From: Mycobacteroides saopaulense
GTDB taxonomy: Bacteria > Actinomycetota > Actinomycetes > Mycobacteriales > Mycobacteriaceae
Direction of reading: 5' to 3'
Length of the DNA: 64,000 bases
NCBI RefSeq assembly: GCF_001456355.1
Contig: NZ_CP010271.1
Location: forward strand, 2,852,001 to 2,916,000
Shown here: positions 16,612-25,147 of the stretch, one piece after another
How the letters are laid out: each line of letters begins with the position of its first letter
How positions within the stretch are numbered: position 1 is the first letter of the stretch
Program-made: the position numbers and the translations under genes
Notes under the pieces: model-generated
Told to the model about the DNA's origin: nothing
Database searches by the model: none
The model's input: only the letters and a program-made list of their open reading frames with translations

Positions 16612-17508
16612 TTACAGATTCGCCGGGCGTAGCACCACAACCGACGTGGTGCGAGAACCCTTATCTGCCAGCAGTGCGATGACGCGACCTTCGGCATCCA
16701 CTGCCGCATAAGTGCCGTCGATCCCCGCTGCCGCCAGCGGCCGCCCATTGCGTACCGAGTCGACCTCGGCCACATCCAGATCCCGTCGGGGAAAACCCTC
16801 CCGGCATGCGGTGTCCAGGTCCAGCGACAATGTCGCATCGTCGGCCAGCTCATCGAGCGTGCGTGCCCGGTCCAAACCGAAATCGCCAACCCTGGTGCGC
16901 CGCAGCGCCGTCAGATGTCCACCGACGCCGAGCGTGGCACCCACATCCCGGGCCAGCGCCCGGATGTACGTCCCCGACGAGCAGTCGACTTCCACGTCCA
17001 CATCGACAAACCCATCGCCGGGGCGCCGCACTGCCAGCACCTCGAACCGCGAAATACTCACGGGGCGCGCTGCCAGCTCGACCGACTGCCCTTCCCGGGC
17101 CAACTTGTACGCGCGCTGTCCGTCCACCTTGATCGCGCTCACCGAGGACGGCACCTGCTCAATATCGCCACGCAGCCCGGCCACGGCGCTCTCTATCTCG
17201 GCATCGGTCACGTCTGCGGCAAAAACCGTCTGCAGCACCTGACCTTCGGCGTCATCGGTGCTGGTGCTCTGCCCGAAACGGATGGTCGCCGCGTACGACT
17301 TGGTGGTCAACGTCAGCAGTCCCATGATCTTGGTAGCCCGCTCGATTCCAATCACCAGCACACCCGTGGCCATCGGATCCAGCGTTCCCGCATGTCCCAC
17401 CTTGCGGGTGGAAAATAGCCTGCGGCAACGCGATACCACGTCATGACTGGTCATCCCGGCAGGCTTGTCAACGATCACCAGGCCCGCACGGCTCAGCGGA
17501 TCGGTCAC
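16612..17508 (-). CDS. truB: tRNA pseudouridine(55) synthase
   Basis: 298 residues from GTG 17508 ([16 protein letters not shown]), overlapping the pptT stop by 4 bp (GTGA). It makes pseudouridine 55 in the T loop of tRNAs. Motifs are [26 protein letters not shown] with the catalytic Asp, and [12 protein letters not shown]. It matches M. tuberculosis Rv2793c in context and sequence. It converges on the immunity gene with 3 bp between stops, so the toxin block was placed directly at its 3' end. Confidence 0.94.
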   Translation of the reverse strand: MTDPLSRAGLVIVDKPAGMTSHDVVSRCRRLFSTRKVGHAGTLDPMATGVLVIGIERATKIMGLLTLTTKSYAATIRFGQSTSTDDAEGQVLQTVFAADVTDAEIESAVAGLRGDIEQVPSSVSAIKVDGQRAYKLAREGQSVELAARPVSISRFEVLAVRRPGDGFVDVDVEVDCSSGTYIRALARDVGATLGVGGHLTALRRTRVGDFGLDRARTLDELADDATLSLDLDTACREGFPRRDLDVAEVDSVRNGRPLAAAGIDGTYAAVDAEGRVIALLADKGSRTTSVVVLRPANL

Positions 17509-18158
17509 GGCACCACGATCGCGGTCAAGATCAGACCCTTGTCGACGATCCATCGCCCGTCGAACGTCGAGAGCACGCTGCCGTCATTGGCCTTGCCGTC
17601 GACCAGGATTCGCGATGTGAACGTTCCATCCGGGTCCAAGGTGATGTGGGCGTCTTCGAAGCCAAGCCAGCGAGTGGTCAACGGAAACCACGCTTTGTAC
17701 GTAGTCTCCTTGGCACAGAACAGTAGTCGGTCCCAGTGCGTTCCTTCGGGCAGCGCGGCCAGCTCGTCGCGCTCGACCGGCAAGGTGATCGACTTGAGCA
17801 CACCGTTGGGCAGCACGTCGTGCGGTTCGGCGTCGATACCCACCGAGCGCACCTCCCCCACGCGCCCCACCACGGCGCCGCGGAAACCCTCGGTATGTGT
17901 CATGCTGCCCACCACCCCATTGGGCCACAGTGGCTGGCCCTTGTCCCCCTTGAGGATCGGGACTTCGGGAACGCCGATGACGGACAGTGCCTGGCGCGCG
18001 CAGTACCGCACGGTGATGAATTCGTTGCGCCGCTTGGCCACCGACTTGGCGATCAGCGGCTCTTCTTCGGGCAGCGGCACCAGACCCGGAGGATCCTCGT
18101 ACAGTTCGGCCGACGACAGCACATCGGGAACCACCGAGGCGATCAACTGGTCAGTCAC
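17505..18158 (-). CDS. pptT: 4'-phosphopantetheinyl transferase PptT
   Basis: 217 residues from GTG 18158, overlapping the pptH stop by 8 bp. It transfers phosphopantetheine from CoA to acyl-carrier domains of PKS, NRPS and FAS I proteins. Magnesium and CoA motifs are [12 protein letters not shown] and [15 protein letters not shown]; also [13 protein letters not shown] and [11 protein letters not shown]. It is the Rv2794c orthologue, essential in M. tuberculosis. The PKS encoded at 46889-53173 needs this activation. Confidence 0.94.
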   Translation of the reverse strand: MTDQLIASVVPDVLSSAELYEDPPGLVPLPEEEPLIAKSVAKRRNEFITVRYCARQALSVIGVPEVPILKGDKGQPLWPNGVVGSMTHTEGFRGAVVGRVGEVRSVGIDAEPHDVLPNGVLKSITLPVERDELAALPEGTHWDRLLFCAKETTYKAWFPLTTRWLGFEDAHITLDPDGTFTSRILVDGKANDGSVLSTFDGRWIVDKGLILTAIVVP

Positions 18159-19104
18159 TGGCACGCTCCTTGGCAAGCCGTTCACGGAATCGTTTGGCCG
18201 CCACCCTCATCTGTTCGGTGATCTCGAAATGACCGCCGAACTCGTTGAGGTAGCCGGGCGGATAATGCGGGGCGGGAAGAATCTGCCGCAACCACGAATA
18301 TGGTTTGCGCTGCGCCCACTCGCGCGGATAGCCGACAGACACCTCCTCGAACCGGACGTCGTCATACCAGGTGGTTCGCGGGATGTGCAGATGCCCATAC
18401 ACCGAGCACACCGCGTTGTACCGGGTATGCCAGTCCGCGGTCTCGGTGGTTCCGCACCACAACGAGAACTCGGGGTAGAACAACGCATCACAGGGCTCAC
18501 GTACCAGCGGAAAATGATTCACCAGGACCGTCGGCGTCATCCAGTCCAGATCCTCAAGCCGCTTCCTGGTGTACCGCAACCGATCCCGGCACCAGGCATC
18601 GCGTGTCGCGAAAGGCTCACTCGAGAGCAAGAACTCATCGGTCGCCACCACGTTGCGATCGCGGGCGATCTTGAGCCCCTCGGCCTTGGTGTTGGCCCCC
18701 TCGGGCAGAAATGTGTAGTCGTACAACACGAACATCGGCACGATGGTCGCCGGACCACCCTGTTCCACCCACACCGGATAGGGATGCTCGGGCGTGATCA
18801 CACCCATCTCGTCGCACATGTTGACCAGGTAGTCGTAACGCGACTGACCGAAGATCTGCATCGGATCGCGCGCCGTCGTCCAGAGCTCGTGATTGCCCGG
18901 CACCCAGATCACCTTGGTGAACCTGCGCCGCAACAGATCCAGCGCGGCCCGGATGTCATCACTGCGCTCGGCCACATCACCCGCGACGATCAACCAGTCC
19001 TCGGGCGAGGCCGGATGCAGTTCCTCAAGAACAGACTTGTTGGCCGACTGCCCGACATGCAGGTCGCTGATCGCCCAGAGCCTGGGCTCCCGTTCCTGCG
19101 TCAT
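18151..19104 (-). CDS. pptH: Phosphopantetheinyl hydrolase PptH (metallophosphoesterase)
   Basis: 317 residues with the calcineurin-like metal motifs in order: DLHVG, GDVAERSDD, GNHELW, VNHFPL and GHLH. The M. tuberculosis orthologue Rv2795c removes phosphopantetheine from carrier proteins, opposing PptT. The gene overlaps pptT by 8 bp, so synthesis and removal of the cofactor arm are coupled. It starts 13 bp after the stop of the preceding decarboxylase-like gene on the same strand, likely one transcript. Confidence 0.9.
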   Translation of the reverse strand: MTQEREPRLWAISDLHVGQSANKSVLEELHPASPEDWLIVAGDVAERSDDIRAALDLLRRRFTKVIWVPGNHELWTTARDPMQIFGQSRYDYLVNMCDEMGVITPEHPYPVWVEQGGPATIVPMFVLYDYTFLPEGANTKAEGLKIARDRNVVATDEFLLSSEPFATRDAWCRDRLRYTRKRLEDLDWMTPTVLVNHFPLVREPCDALFYPEFSLWCGTTETADWHTRYNAVCSVYGHLHIPRTTWYDDVRFEEVSVGYPREWAQRKPYSWLRQILPAPHYPPGYLNEFGGHFEITEQMRVAAKRFRERLAKERASD

Positions 19105-19117
19105 CCGGCCAATGTAC

Positions 19118-19594
19118 CTACAGGTTTATCTTGCAGCTCTGCCCCACGTCGAGAACCCGCAGCGCACGCCCGCTTCCAACCCAGAACGCGCAGGACAGTG
19201 CCAGATCGGTCAGCAGCCCGTCGTCGAAGTGCTCGCGCGCCCGCTCCCAGAACTCGTCGTCCTCGCGCAACCCGACATGGTCGGTGGCGAAGCGATGCGC
19301 GAACTCGGCGGCCGTCCGCTCGGCCTCGCTGTACCGCGGCGACGTGCGCCACTGGTCGGCGTCCGCGTAAAAATCCCCGTCCAGCTCCCCGCTCTGGACA
19401 AAGCGGGTGTTCTGGCACACCGAACATTCATTCGCGAAGGCCACCGCCATGCGAGCGAGCTCTCGTACCCCGATCGGCAGCCGGCTGCGGTTGTACACAG
19501 CATCCGAAAATCCGGCGAAACCGGGCGCCATCTCCGGTGAGCCCATCAGCCAGCCGGCCACATCATCGTCCGCATAATTCCCAATTCGTGCCAT
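19118..19594 (-). CDS. Carboxymuconolactone decarboxylase/AhpD-like protein
   Basis: 158 residues from ATG 19594 (MARIGNYADDD). It has the alpha-helical CMD core with the AhpD-type redox pair C-S-V-C (ECSVCQNTR) after RLPIGVRELARMAVAFAN. The usual His after the second Cys is not at the expected place. It may be a disulfide reductase or peroxidase partner, or a ring-cleavage decarboxylase; the substrate is unknown. A perfect KstR-type operator sits 20 bp upstream of the start, linking it to sterol catabolism. pptH follows after 13 bp. Confidence 0.7.
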   Translation of the reverse strand: MARIGNYADDDVAGWLMGSPEMAPGFAGFSDAVYNRSRLPIGVRELARMAVAFANECSVCQNTRFVQSGELDGDFYADADQWRTSPRYSEAERTAAEFAHRFATDHVGLREDDEFWERAREHFDDGLLTDLALSCAFWVGSGRALRVLDVGQSCKINL

Positions 19595-19613
19595 GGCGTC
19601 ACGATACTCCCGG

Positions 19614-19631
19614 ACTAGAACGTGTTCTAGT
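19614..19631. promoter_or_regulatory. KstR-type operator
   Basis: ACTAGAACGTGTTCTAGT is an inverted repeat with 8-bp arms and a 2-bp centre. Its core TAGAACGTGTTCTA fits the published mycobacterial KstR consensus TnnAACnnGTTnnA at every fixed position. It lies 20 bp upstream of the CMD-like gene on the minus strand and 82 bp upstream of the divergent gene at 19714. KstR represses cholesterol-catabolism genes until a sterol-derived CoA ester binds it. Confidence 0.8.
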
Positions 19632-19713
19632 GTTTTCGGTGTTCCGTATGAGCCAACGAGGCACGCAGCTAGACTTCGGCGCACCGCGCCCGATCAGAAT
19701 GAGGTGAATTGGC

Positions 19714-20307
19714 ATGGCCCGAAGGGCTGGACTTCTCATGGTCGTGATGGCGCTGGCGCTGAGCGGCCTCGTCGTCTGGCGCACCGCGCCCGCAGAGCGC
19801 GCCACCAGCGCACCGGTTCAGCTTCGGTTCTCCACTGCCCCCATGACCGCGGGCGCCACCACCACAATCAAATGGCCGGTCGTCCCGGTCACCGACCCTC
19901 GCCCCTTCGATCCCTGCTACGACATCCCGGGCTCGGTGATCGCCGCGGCGGGCCTCGACCAGACCCCACCGGCTCCCGAAGAGGGACTGCGCTGCCGGTA
20001 CGACTCGCGCAACAACTACCAGCTGGCCGTCGAGGCAGTCGTGTGGCGCACCTACGAAGACTCCCTCCCGGCCGATGGCGTCGAGACCACCATCCAGGGA
20101 CATCGCGCGGCCGAGTACAACATCATGAAGCCGACCGACTGGAACAACCAGTGGTGGGTGTCCTGCATGATCACGTTCAAGACCAGCTACGGTGTGGTCC
20201 AGCAGTCGCTGTATTACGCGTCGCAGAAATACTCCCCCGACGGCCCCGGCTGCCTCGTGGAAAACCGCCGGGTCGCAAACATTCTCGCTCCGAGTTACCG
20301 CTTCTAG
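19714..20307 (+). CDS. Exported DUF3558-like protein
   Basis: 197 residues with an N-terminal membrane anchor or signal sequence (residues 5-22, GLLMVVMALALSGLVVW) and no lipobox Cys. The mature part has PFDPCYDIPGSVIAAAGLD, GLRCRYDSR, WVSCMITF and GPGCLVENR: four cysteines spaced as in DUF3558-type secreted mycobacterial proteins. Function unknown. It is divergent from the CMD-like gene and shares its intergenic region with the KstR box. Its stop overlaps the convergent DUF2277 gene by 4 bp. Confidence 0.6.
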   Translation: MARRAGLLMVVMALALSGLVVWRTAPAERATSAPVQLRFSTAPMTAGATTTIKWPVVPVTDPRPFDPCYDIPGSVIAAAGLDQTPPAPEEGLRCRYDSRNNYQLAVEAVVWRTYEDSLPADGVETTIQGHRAAEYNIMKPTDWNNQWWVSCMITFKTSYGVVQQSLYYASQKYSPDGPGCLVENRRVANILAPSYRF

Positions 20308-20573
20308 CCGCGCGCCGCGATGCGCGCCTGCACCTCCGGGCGCCGCAACGGCGGCACCGTCTTGGGCGGCTGACGGCGCTGCGGCAGCGAGGCCAACAGC
20401 CGCATCGTCGTGTCCGTCACCTCCGTCACCGCATGTTCGAACGCTTCCCGGTTGGCGTCGGAGGTCTTCTGAATTCCGCTGACCTTACGGACGTACTGCC
20501 GCGCCGCCGCCTCGATCTCCTGGTCGGTCGCCGCAGGTTCCAAGCCGCGTAGTTCGGTGATGTTCCTGCACAT
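20304..20573 (-). CDS. DUF2277 protein
   Basis: 89 residues from ATG 20573 (MCRNITELRGLEP). The MCRNI start, PATDQEIEAAARQYVRKVSG and AFEHAVTEVT are the family pattern. It is a small soluble helical protein of unknown function. The longer open frame upstream (to 20621) lacks family similarity. It converges on the exported protein gene with a 4-bp overlap. Confidence 0.75.
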   Translation of the reverse strand: MCRNITELRGLEPAATDQEIEAAARQYVRKVSGIQKTSDANREAFEHAVTEVTDTTMRLLASLPQRRQPPKTVPPLRRPEVQARIAARG

Positions 20574-20654
20574 ACCTACGACAGTAGAAAGACAATCCGC
20601 GTGACGCCATGCCCCACCCACCGGTTAGTTCGTGTGCGCGTGTATACGTAAGTC

Positions 20655-21863
20655 ATGCCAGTGACGTCATCGGAGCCGTCTAGCGCGCTACGCGAACGCA
20701 TCGCCGCCGCCGCGCACGAGGTTCTCGCCAAACACCCCCCTGCCACGACGCCGGTCACCGAACTGCTGGGAGCCGTCTACGACGCAGGCTTGGCCTGGGT
20801 CCACTTCCCGGCCGGCCTGGGCGGCCTGGACGCCCCACCCGCGCTACAGGCCGTCTCGGACACCATTCTGCGTGCGGCGGGTATGCCAGACCCCTTGTTC
20901 GTCAACGTGATTGGCTACGGCATGGCGGCACCGACAGTGCTCGCACACGGACAACCCGAACTGACCGAGCGCATTCTGCGTCCACTGTTCACCGGAGAGG
21001 AACTCTGGTGCCAGCTGTTCAGTGAGCCGGGTGCCGGTTCCGATCTGGCCGGACTGGCCACCCGCGCGGTGCGCGATGGCGATGACTGGGTGATCAACGG
21101 CCAGAAGGTGTGGACCTCGGGCGCCCATCAAGCTCGCTGGGCACTGCTGGTGGCGCGGAGCAATCCGGACGTGGCCAAGCACCGTGGCCTGACGTACTTC
21201 GTCGTCGACATGACCGATCCCGGCGTCGAGGTTCGCCCGCTGCGCCAGATGACCGGTGACGCCGAGTTCAACGAGGTCTACCTCACCGACGTCCGCATCC
21301 CGGACGCACAACGTCTGGGCAACGAGGGCGATGGCTGGCGGGTGTCGATGACCACGCTGATGAACGAGCGCAGCGCATTGGGCGGCGCCTTCGATCACGG
21401 CCGCGGGGGCGGCTCGATCGGCAATGCCTTGAACCTCTGGAAACAGCGCCCCGATCTGCACACCCCCGAGCTGCGCGCCAAACTGACGAATCTGTTCGTG
21501 CGCTCGGAAGGCAACCGCTACGGCACCCAGATGCGAATCGCCGCCCAGGGTGATGCGCCCATGGGCCCGGAGGGATCGATCGGCAAGCTGATGGGCGCCG
21601 AGCTCAACCAACAGATCTACGACTTCTGCGTCGAACTGCTGGGCATCGAGGCCACCCTGTACGCCTCGTACGACATGCGGCGCGTCGTCGAGGACGATCG
21701 TCGTGCCGACACCATGTGGGCCTTCCTTCGCTCCAAGGCCAACACCATCGAAGGCGGAACCTCCGACGTGATGCGCAACATCATCGGAGAACGCGTTCTC
21801 GGATTGCCCGGCGATATCCGGGTCGATACCAACAAAGCCTGGAAGGACGTGCCCCGCGGATGA
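20655..21863 (+). CDS. Acyl-CoA dehydrogenase (FadE-type)
   Basis: 402 residues with the acyl-CoA dehydrogenase fold: LFSEPGAGSDLAGLATRA (substrate/FAD signature), NGQKVWTSGAHQARWALLVART-like segment and a C-terminal AFLRSKANTIEGGTSDVMRNIIGERVLGLPG with the Glu region. It catalyses FAD-dependent alpha,beta-desaturation of an acyl-CoA. It overlaps the next fadE by 4 bp, and an enoyl-CoA hydratase follows. Tandem fadE pairs of this kind often form heteromeric enzymes for sterol or branched substrates; that role is inferred. Confidence 0.88.
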   Translation: MPVTSSEPSSALRERIAAAAHEVLAKHPPATTPVTELLGAVYDAGLAWVHFPAGLGGLDAPPALQAVSDTILRAAGMPDPLFVNVIGYGMAAPTVLAHGQPELTERILRPLFTGEELWCQLFSEPGAGSDLAGLATRAVRDGDDWVINGQKVWTSGAHQARWALLVARSNPDVAKHRGLTYFVVDMTDPGVEVRPLRQMTGDAEFNEVYLTDVRIPDAQRLGNEGDGWRVSMTTLMNERSALGGAFDHGRGGGSIGNALNLWKQRPDLHTPELRAKLTNLFVRSEGNRYGTQMRIAAQGDAPMGPEGSIGKLMGAELNQQIYDFCVELLGIEATLYASYDMRRVVEDDRRADTMWAFLRSKANTIEGGTSDVMRNIIGERVLGLPGDIRVDTNKAWKDVPRG

Positions 21864-21919
21864 GCGCCAGCGAAGACAATCAGACCCGGATGAGCGCCAG
21901 CGAAGACAATCGGACCCGG
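21860..21919 (+). repeat. 30-bp tandem duplication at the start of the second fadE
   Basis: Two adjacent 30-bp units (21860-21889 and 21890-21919) are identical except for one base (CAG to CGG), encoding MSASEDNQTR then MSASEDNRTR. Each carries an in-frame ATG. The unit is an exact multiple of three, so the frame is kept. Confidence 0.9.
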
Positions 21920-23032
21920 ACCAGTGAGTTCGAGTTCACCGAAGAACACGGCGACCTGCGGTCATTGGTGCGCAGTTGGTGCGAGCGCGTCTGGACCCCC
22001 GAGCATGTACGCGAGGTCCTCGACACCGGGACCATTGACGTGGACGCCTGGCGTGCGCTGGGCTCAGAACTGGGCGTGGTGGGCCTGAGCCTGCCCGAGG
22101 AGCACGGCGGCGGCGGCCTCGGCGTGATCGAATTGTCCATTGTGGCCGAAGAACTGGGACGCGCGTTGGCGTGTCTGCCGTGGGTCTCCAGTGCCGCCTT
22201 GGGCGCCACCGCCCTGGTGGCCAGCGGCGACAACGACGTCCTGTCGCAGTGGGTGCCCGCGCTGGCCTCCGGTGACAAGACCATCACCTTGGCCGGCGGC
22301 CGCACCCGGCTGTCCGACGCTATTACGGTGTCGGCCGAATCCGACGCCGACGGATGGAAACTCACCGGCGACACCGAGCACGTTCCGGACGGCGCCACCG
22401 CCGACCTGATCCTCGTTCTGGCCGACACTGATTCGGGTCCAAGCCTTTTCGCAGTGGATGGCGATGCGCCCGGTGTCGACAGGCACGCGTTGGCCACGCT
22501 GGACCTGACCCGCGGTCAGGCCAACATCCACTTCGATTCCGCCCCCGCGCGCTTGATCGGCCAGCCGGGCCGCGGTGCGGATGCCGTGGCCACCGCCCTG
22601 GATGTCGCGGCCACCGTGCTGGCCGCCGAGCAGGCCGGCATAGCCGCCCACATGCTGGATGTGACCACCGAATACGCGAAGTCCCGGATTCAATTCGGAC
22701 GGATCATCGGGTCATTCCAGGCCGTCAAACACCGCCTGGCCGATATGGCCGCGGCGACGGGGAACGTGCGCGGCGCCGCCTATCACGCGGCATGGTCCCA
22801 CGACGATCCGAGCCTCGACGATCCCGCGCTGGCCACCAGCATCGCACAGCAAGTGGCTTCCGCCGGTGCCGTCGAGGTAACCGCCAAAGCCATCCAGAGC
22901 CACGGCGGCATCGGTTTCACCTGGGAGCACCCGGCCCACCTGTATTACAAGCGCGCCGTAAGCAATTCGGCCCTCTTCGGGGGGCGCGCCGTACACGCCG
23001 AACGTATCGCCGAGGAGGTAATCGACGCATGA
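21860..23032 (+). CDS. Acyl-CoA dehydrogenase (FadE-type), partner of the preceding gene
   Basis: 390 residues from ATG 21860 (ATGA overlap with the previous stop). It has an acyl-CoA dehydrogenase N domain (EFTEEHGDLRSLVRSWCERVW; LSLPEEHGGGGLGVIELSIVAEELGRAL) and C domain (SRIQFGRIIGSFQAVKHRLADM; HGGIGFTWEHPAHLYYKRA). The mid-domain is less conserved than in its neighbour, and the pair may form a heteromer. The first 20 codons are a near-perfect tandem repeat. An alternative start is the second repeat's ATG at 21890. It overlaps echA by 4 bp. Confidence 0.86.
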   Translation: MSASEDNQTRMSASEDNRTRTSEFEFTEEHGDLRSLVRSWCERVWTPEHVREVLDTGTIDVDAWRALGSELGVVGLSLPEEHGGGGLGVIELSIVAEELGRALACLPWVSSAALGATALVASGDNDVLSQWVPALASGDKTITLAGGRTRLSDAITVSAESDADGWKLTGDTEHVPDGATADLILVLADTDSGPSLFAVDGDAPGVDRHALATLDLTRGQANIHFDSAPARLIGQPGRGADAVATALDVAATVLAAEQAGIAAHMLDVTTEYAKSRIQFGRIIGSFQAVKHRLADMAAATGNVRGAAYHAAWSHDDPSLDDPALATSIAQQVASAGAVEVTAKAIQSHGGIGFTWEHPAHLYYKRAVSNSALFGGRAVHAERIAEEVIDA

Positions 23033-23787
23033 CCGAACCAATTCTGTTGACGCAGACCGAAGACCGTATCTGCACCATCACCCTGAACCGGCCGCAGGCA
23101 CGCAACGCGTTGAGCAGCGCGCTGGGCGAAGAGATCGTCAAGGCCGTCACCGCGGCCGACGCCGACGACAACATCGACGTGATGATCCTGACCGCTGCTG
23201 ACCCGGTGTTCTGCGCGGGCGTCGACCTCAAGGAGCTCGGCAGCGGCGACCGCGCCGAATCACTCGACCCGTGGTGGCCCGAGCTATCCAAGCCAGTCAT
23301 CGGCGCCATCAACGGCGCCGCCGTGACCGGCGGCCTGGAGCTGGCGCTGGCCTGCGACATCCTCATCGCCTCGGAAAAGGCGCGTTTTGCCGATACCCAC
23401 GCGCGCGTTGGCATTCTGCCTACCTGGGGGCTGACCACCTTGCTGCCGCTCTCGGTGGGGCGTGGCCTGGCACGTCGCATGAGCCTGACGGGCGACTACC
23501 TGTCCGCTGAGGACGCGCTGCGCGCAGGCCTGGTGACCGAGGTAGTGGCCCACGAGGAGCTGCTGCCCGCCGCCAAGCGCCTCGCCGCCACGATCACCGG
23601 AAACAACCAGCCCGCGGTGCGCGAGCTGCTGGCCTCCTACCGCCGCATCGAGTCCGAGCTGATCGGCAACGGACTGCAGGTCGCCCTCGACGATGCTCAC
23701 CGGTGGATCGACCAGAACTCCATCGCCGAGGGCGTGGAGGAGCGGCGCGCCGCCATCATGGAGCGGGGCCGCAGCCAGAACGCCTAG
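23029..23787 (+). CDS. Enoyl-CoA hydratase/isomerase (EchA-type)
   Basis: 252 residues from ATG 23029, overlapping the fadE stop by 4 bp. Crotonase-fold motifs are LNRPQARNALS, DPVFCAGVDLKELG (oxyanion hole) and KPVIGAINGAAVTGGLELALACDILIAS. It hydrates the enoyl-CoA made by a dehydrogenase, so the three-gene operon fadE-fadE-echA covers the first two steps of a beta-oxidation cycle. The Glu of the usual catalytic pair appears in the GLELAL region. It converges on the GNAT gene with a 4-bp overlap. Confidence 0.88.
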   Translation: MTEPILLTQTEDRICTITLNRPQARNALSSALGEEIVKAVTAADADDNIDVMILTAADPVFCAGVDLKELGSGDRAESLDPWWPELSKPVIGAINGAAVTGGLELALACDILIASEKARFADTHARVGILPTWGLTTLLPLSVGRGLARRMSLTGDYLSAEDALRAGLVTEVVAHEELLPAAKRLAATITGNNQPAVRELLASYRRIESELIGNGLQVALDDAHRWIDQNSIAEGVEERRAAIMERGRSQNA

Positions 23788-24389
23788 CGCTCGAAGCAGT
23801 ACAGGGCGATTCGGCGATCCGGTCGGATATCGAACTCGCCCAGAGCGGTCCACTCGAGACGAGCAAGCACCTTGTTGATCGGACGGTTCTCGGCCGCCGG
23901 ATCAGCCATCATCCGCCGGCATCCCGGATCAGCGGCGAACACTACGAACGGCAGCAACCGGATCCATCCCGAGATGACGCCTCGGCCCAGATGCTCGGTG
24001 TCGGCTGTCGCGATGTGAAATCCGGTGTCGTGCGGGTGAGCGTCGTATACGCCCGCTATCTCGTCACGTGCGGCACGGTAGAGCTCGACGTAACCCACCT
24101 CGGCACCATCCACCGAGAGGATGCAGGGCAGCGAATAGTGTCCGGCCAGCCGGTACGCGGAGTCCTCCCGCCAGCGTGCCGCCGGCCATGCTTGCTCCCA
24201 GGTCTCGACCAGGTGTGGGCGGGCGAACCATTCACTGAGCATGTCCGGGTCAGACCCGTCCGGATCGACTCGGCGCAGCCGATAGCGGGTCCCCTCCAGC
24301 AACGGCAGTGGCGGAGGTCCGGCCGCGGCAACCTCGTCGGCCACCTCGGTGATCTCGCGCTTGACGCGGTAGCCGGTGGAAGAGTTCAT
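23784..24389 (-). CDS. MbtK-like lysine N-acyltransferase (GNAT)
   Basis: 201 residues from ATG 24389 (MNSSTGYRVKR); the open frame reaches 24437. It resembles mycobactin acyltransferase MbtK and related siderophore acetylases: MLSEWFARPHLVETWEQAWP, WREDSAYRLAGHYSLP, GYVELYRAARD, VYDAHPHDTGFHIA, CRRMMADP and ALYCFER. MbtK acylates the lysine side chain of mycobactin with a long acyl group. No other siderophore gene is in the window and I saw no clear IdeR box upstream, so it could modify another substrate. Confidence 0.72.
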   Translation of the reverse strand: MNSSTGYRVKREITEVADEVAAAGPPPLPLLEGTRYRLRRVDPDGSDPDMLSEWFARPHLVETWEQAWPAARWREDSAYRLAGHYSLPCILSVDGAEVGYVELYRAARDEIAGVYDAHPHDTGFHIATADTEHLGRGVISGWIRLLPFVVFAADPGCRRMMADPAAENRPINKVLARLEWTALGEFDIRPDRRIALYCFER

Positions 24390-24473
24390 CGGCCGGCGGC
24401 TCCATTCGATCTGCAGACCTAGCTTTGATAGGCCCACATTCTATGAGTGTCGACCGAGGCGGCCCGTCAACCC

Positions 24474-24695
24474 CTACATCAGGTGCGGAGTCTCCTTATG
24501 GACCTTGTGATCGTGGTGCACTGTGCCCCCGACTATCGCGAACCCGAGCCCTGCAGTCACCAGTAACACGACGGCCGCGACCATCCCCCAGCCGTGATGT
24601 CCGGAAGCCAATGCCGCCAAACCCAACGCGGTGATCGTGACCGATACCAGACCAAGGAAGTAACCGGTCCACACCGCAAATCGATCTAGGTTCAT
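24474..24695 (-). CDS. Small two-helix membrane protein
   Basis: 73 residues from ATG 24695 (MNLDRFAVWTGYFLG), preceded by a near-perfect ribosome-binding site (GAGGAGGTG) that decides the start over the open frame to 24773. Two hydrophobic segments (GYFLGLVSVTITALGLAALA and MVAAVVLLVTAGLGFAIVGG) are separated by SGHHGWG. The C-terminal tail is His-rich (TVHHDHKVHKETPHL) and might bind a metal. No family recognised. Confidence 0.6.
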   Translation of the reverse strand: MNLDRFAVWTGYFLGLVSVTITALGLAALASGHHGWGMVAAVVLLVTAGLGFAIVGGTVHHDHKVHKETPHLM

Positions 24696-24814
24696 GTCGA
24701 AACACCTCCTCATCCAGCGTCTCTCCAGAGTACTCCGCAAGTGACATGGATCACATAGCCGAGGTTTGGGCAAACCCCGATATCATCGGACGAGCAACAC
24801 GAGCAGGGGGAAAC

Positions 24815-25147
24815 ATGTCGTATCCACAGCAGTATCCGGCCGTCGCGCCCCGATACTTTCAGGTCCGGCTGACCAAGCACACCGGGATGCTGATCATGTT
24901 CAGCACTCGCAGCTACACCATCACCGGAACGCTAGAACAGTGCGAAGCTGCCTACCGCGACGCGCAGACCCATAACCTGGCGGCCGGATGGTGGAGCTTC
25001 CTGTCCATCCTCGTCATGAACTGGGTCGCCATCTTCGGAAACATGGGACAGATCAAGCAGATTCGGCGATTGGCCGCGCTGCCCCCGGCCTATCAGAACC
25101 ACCCACCCGTGGGATACCCGCAGGCCGGATACCCGCAGGCGTACTGA
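24815..25147 (+). CDS. Small hypothetical protein with a hydrophobic segment and Tyr/Pro repeats
   Basis: 110 residues from ATG 24815 (MSYPQQYPAVAPRYFQV), behind a GCAGGGGG ribosome-binding site. The Pro/Tyr-rich ends (SYPQQYPAV; VGYPQAGYPQAY) flank a hydrophobic stretch (WWSFLSILVMNWVAIFGNMG). The repeated GYPQA at the C terminus is notable. The product is probably membrane-associated. Function unknown. Confidence 0.6.
   Translation: MSYPQQYPAVAPRYFQVRLTKHTGMLIMFSTRSYTITGTLEQCEAAYRDAQTHNLAAGWWSFLSILVMNWVAIFGNMGQIKQIRRLAALPPAYQNHPPVGYPQAGYPQAY

Noticed and set aside
17443..19707. 754-codon plus-strand open frame across truB, pptT, pptH
   Set aside because: It runs opposite to three recognised enzymes and its translation is Arg/Pro-rich with no motif.
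24390..24473. Possible IdeR box upstream of the MbtK-like gene
   Set aside because: The best alignment to the 19-bp IdeR consensus was poor on both strands.
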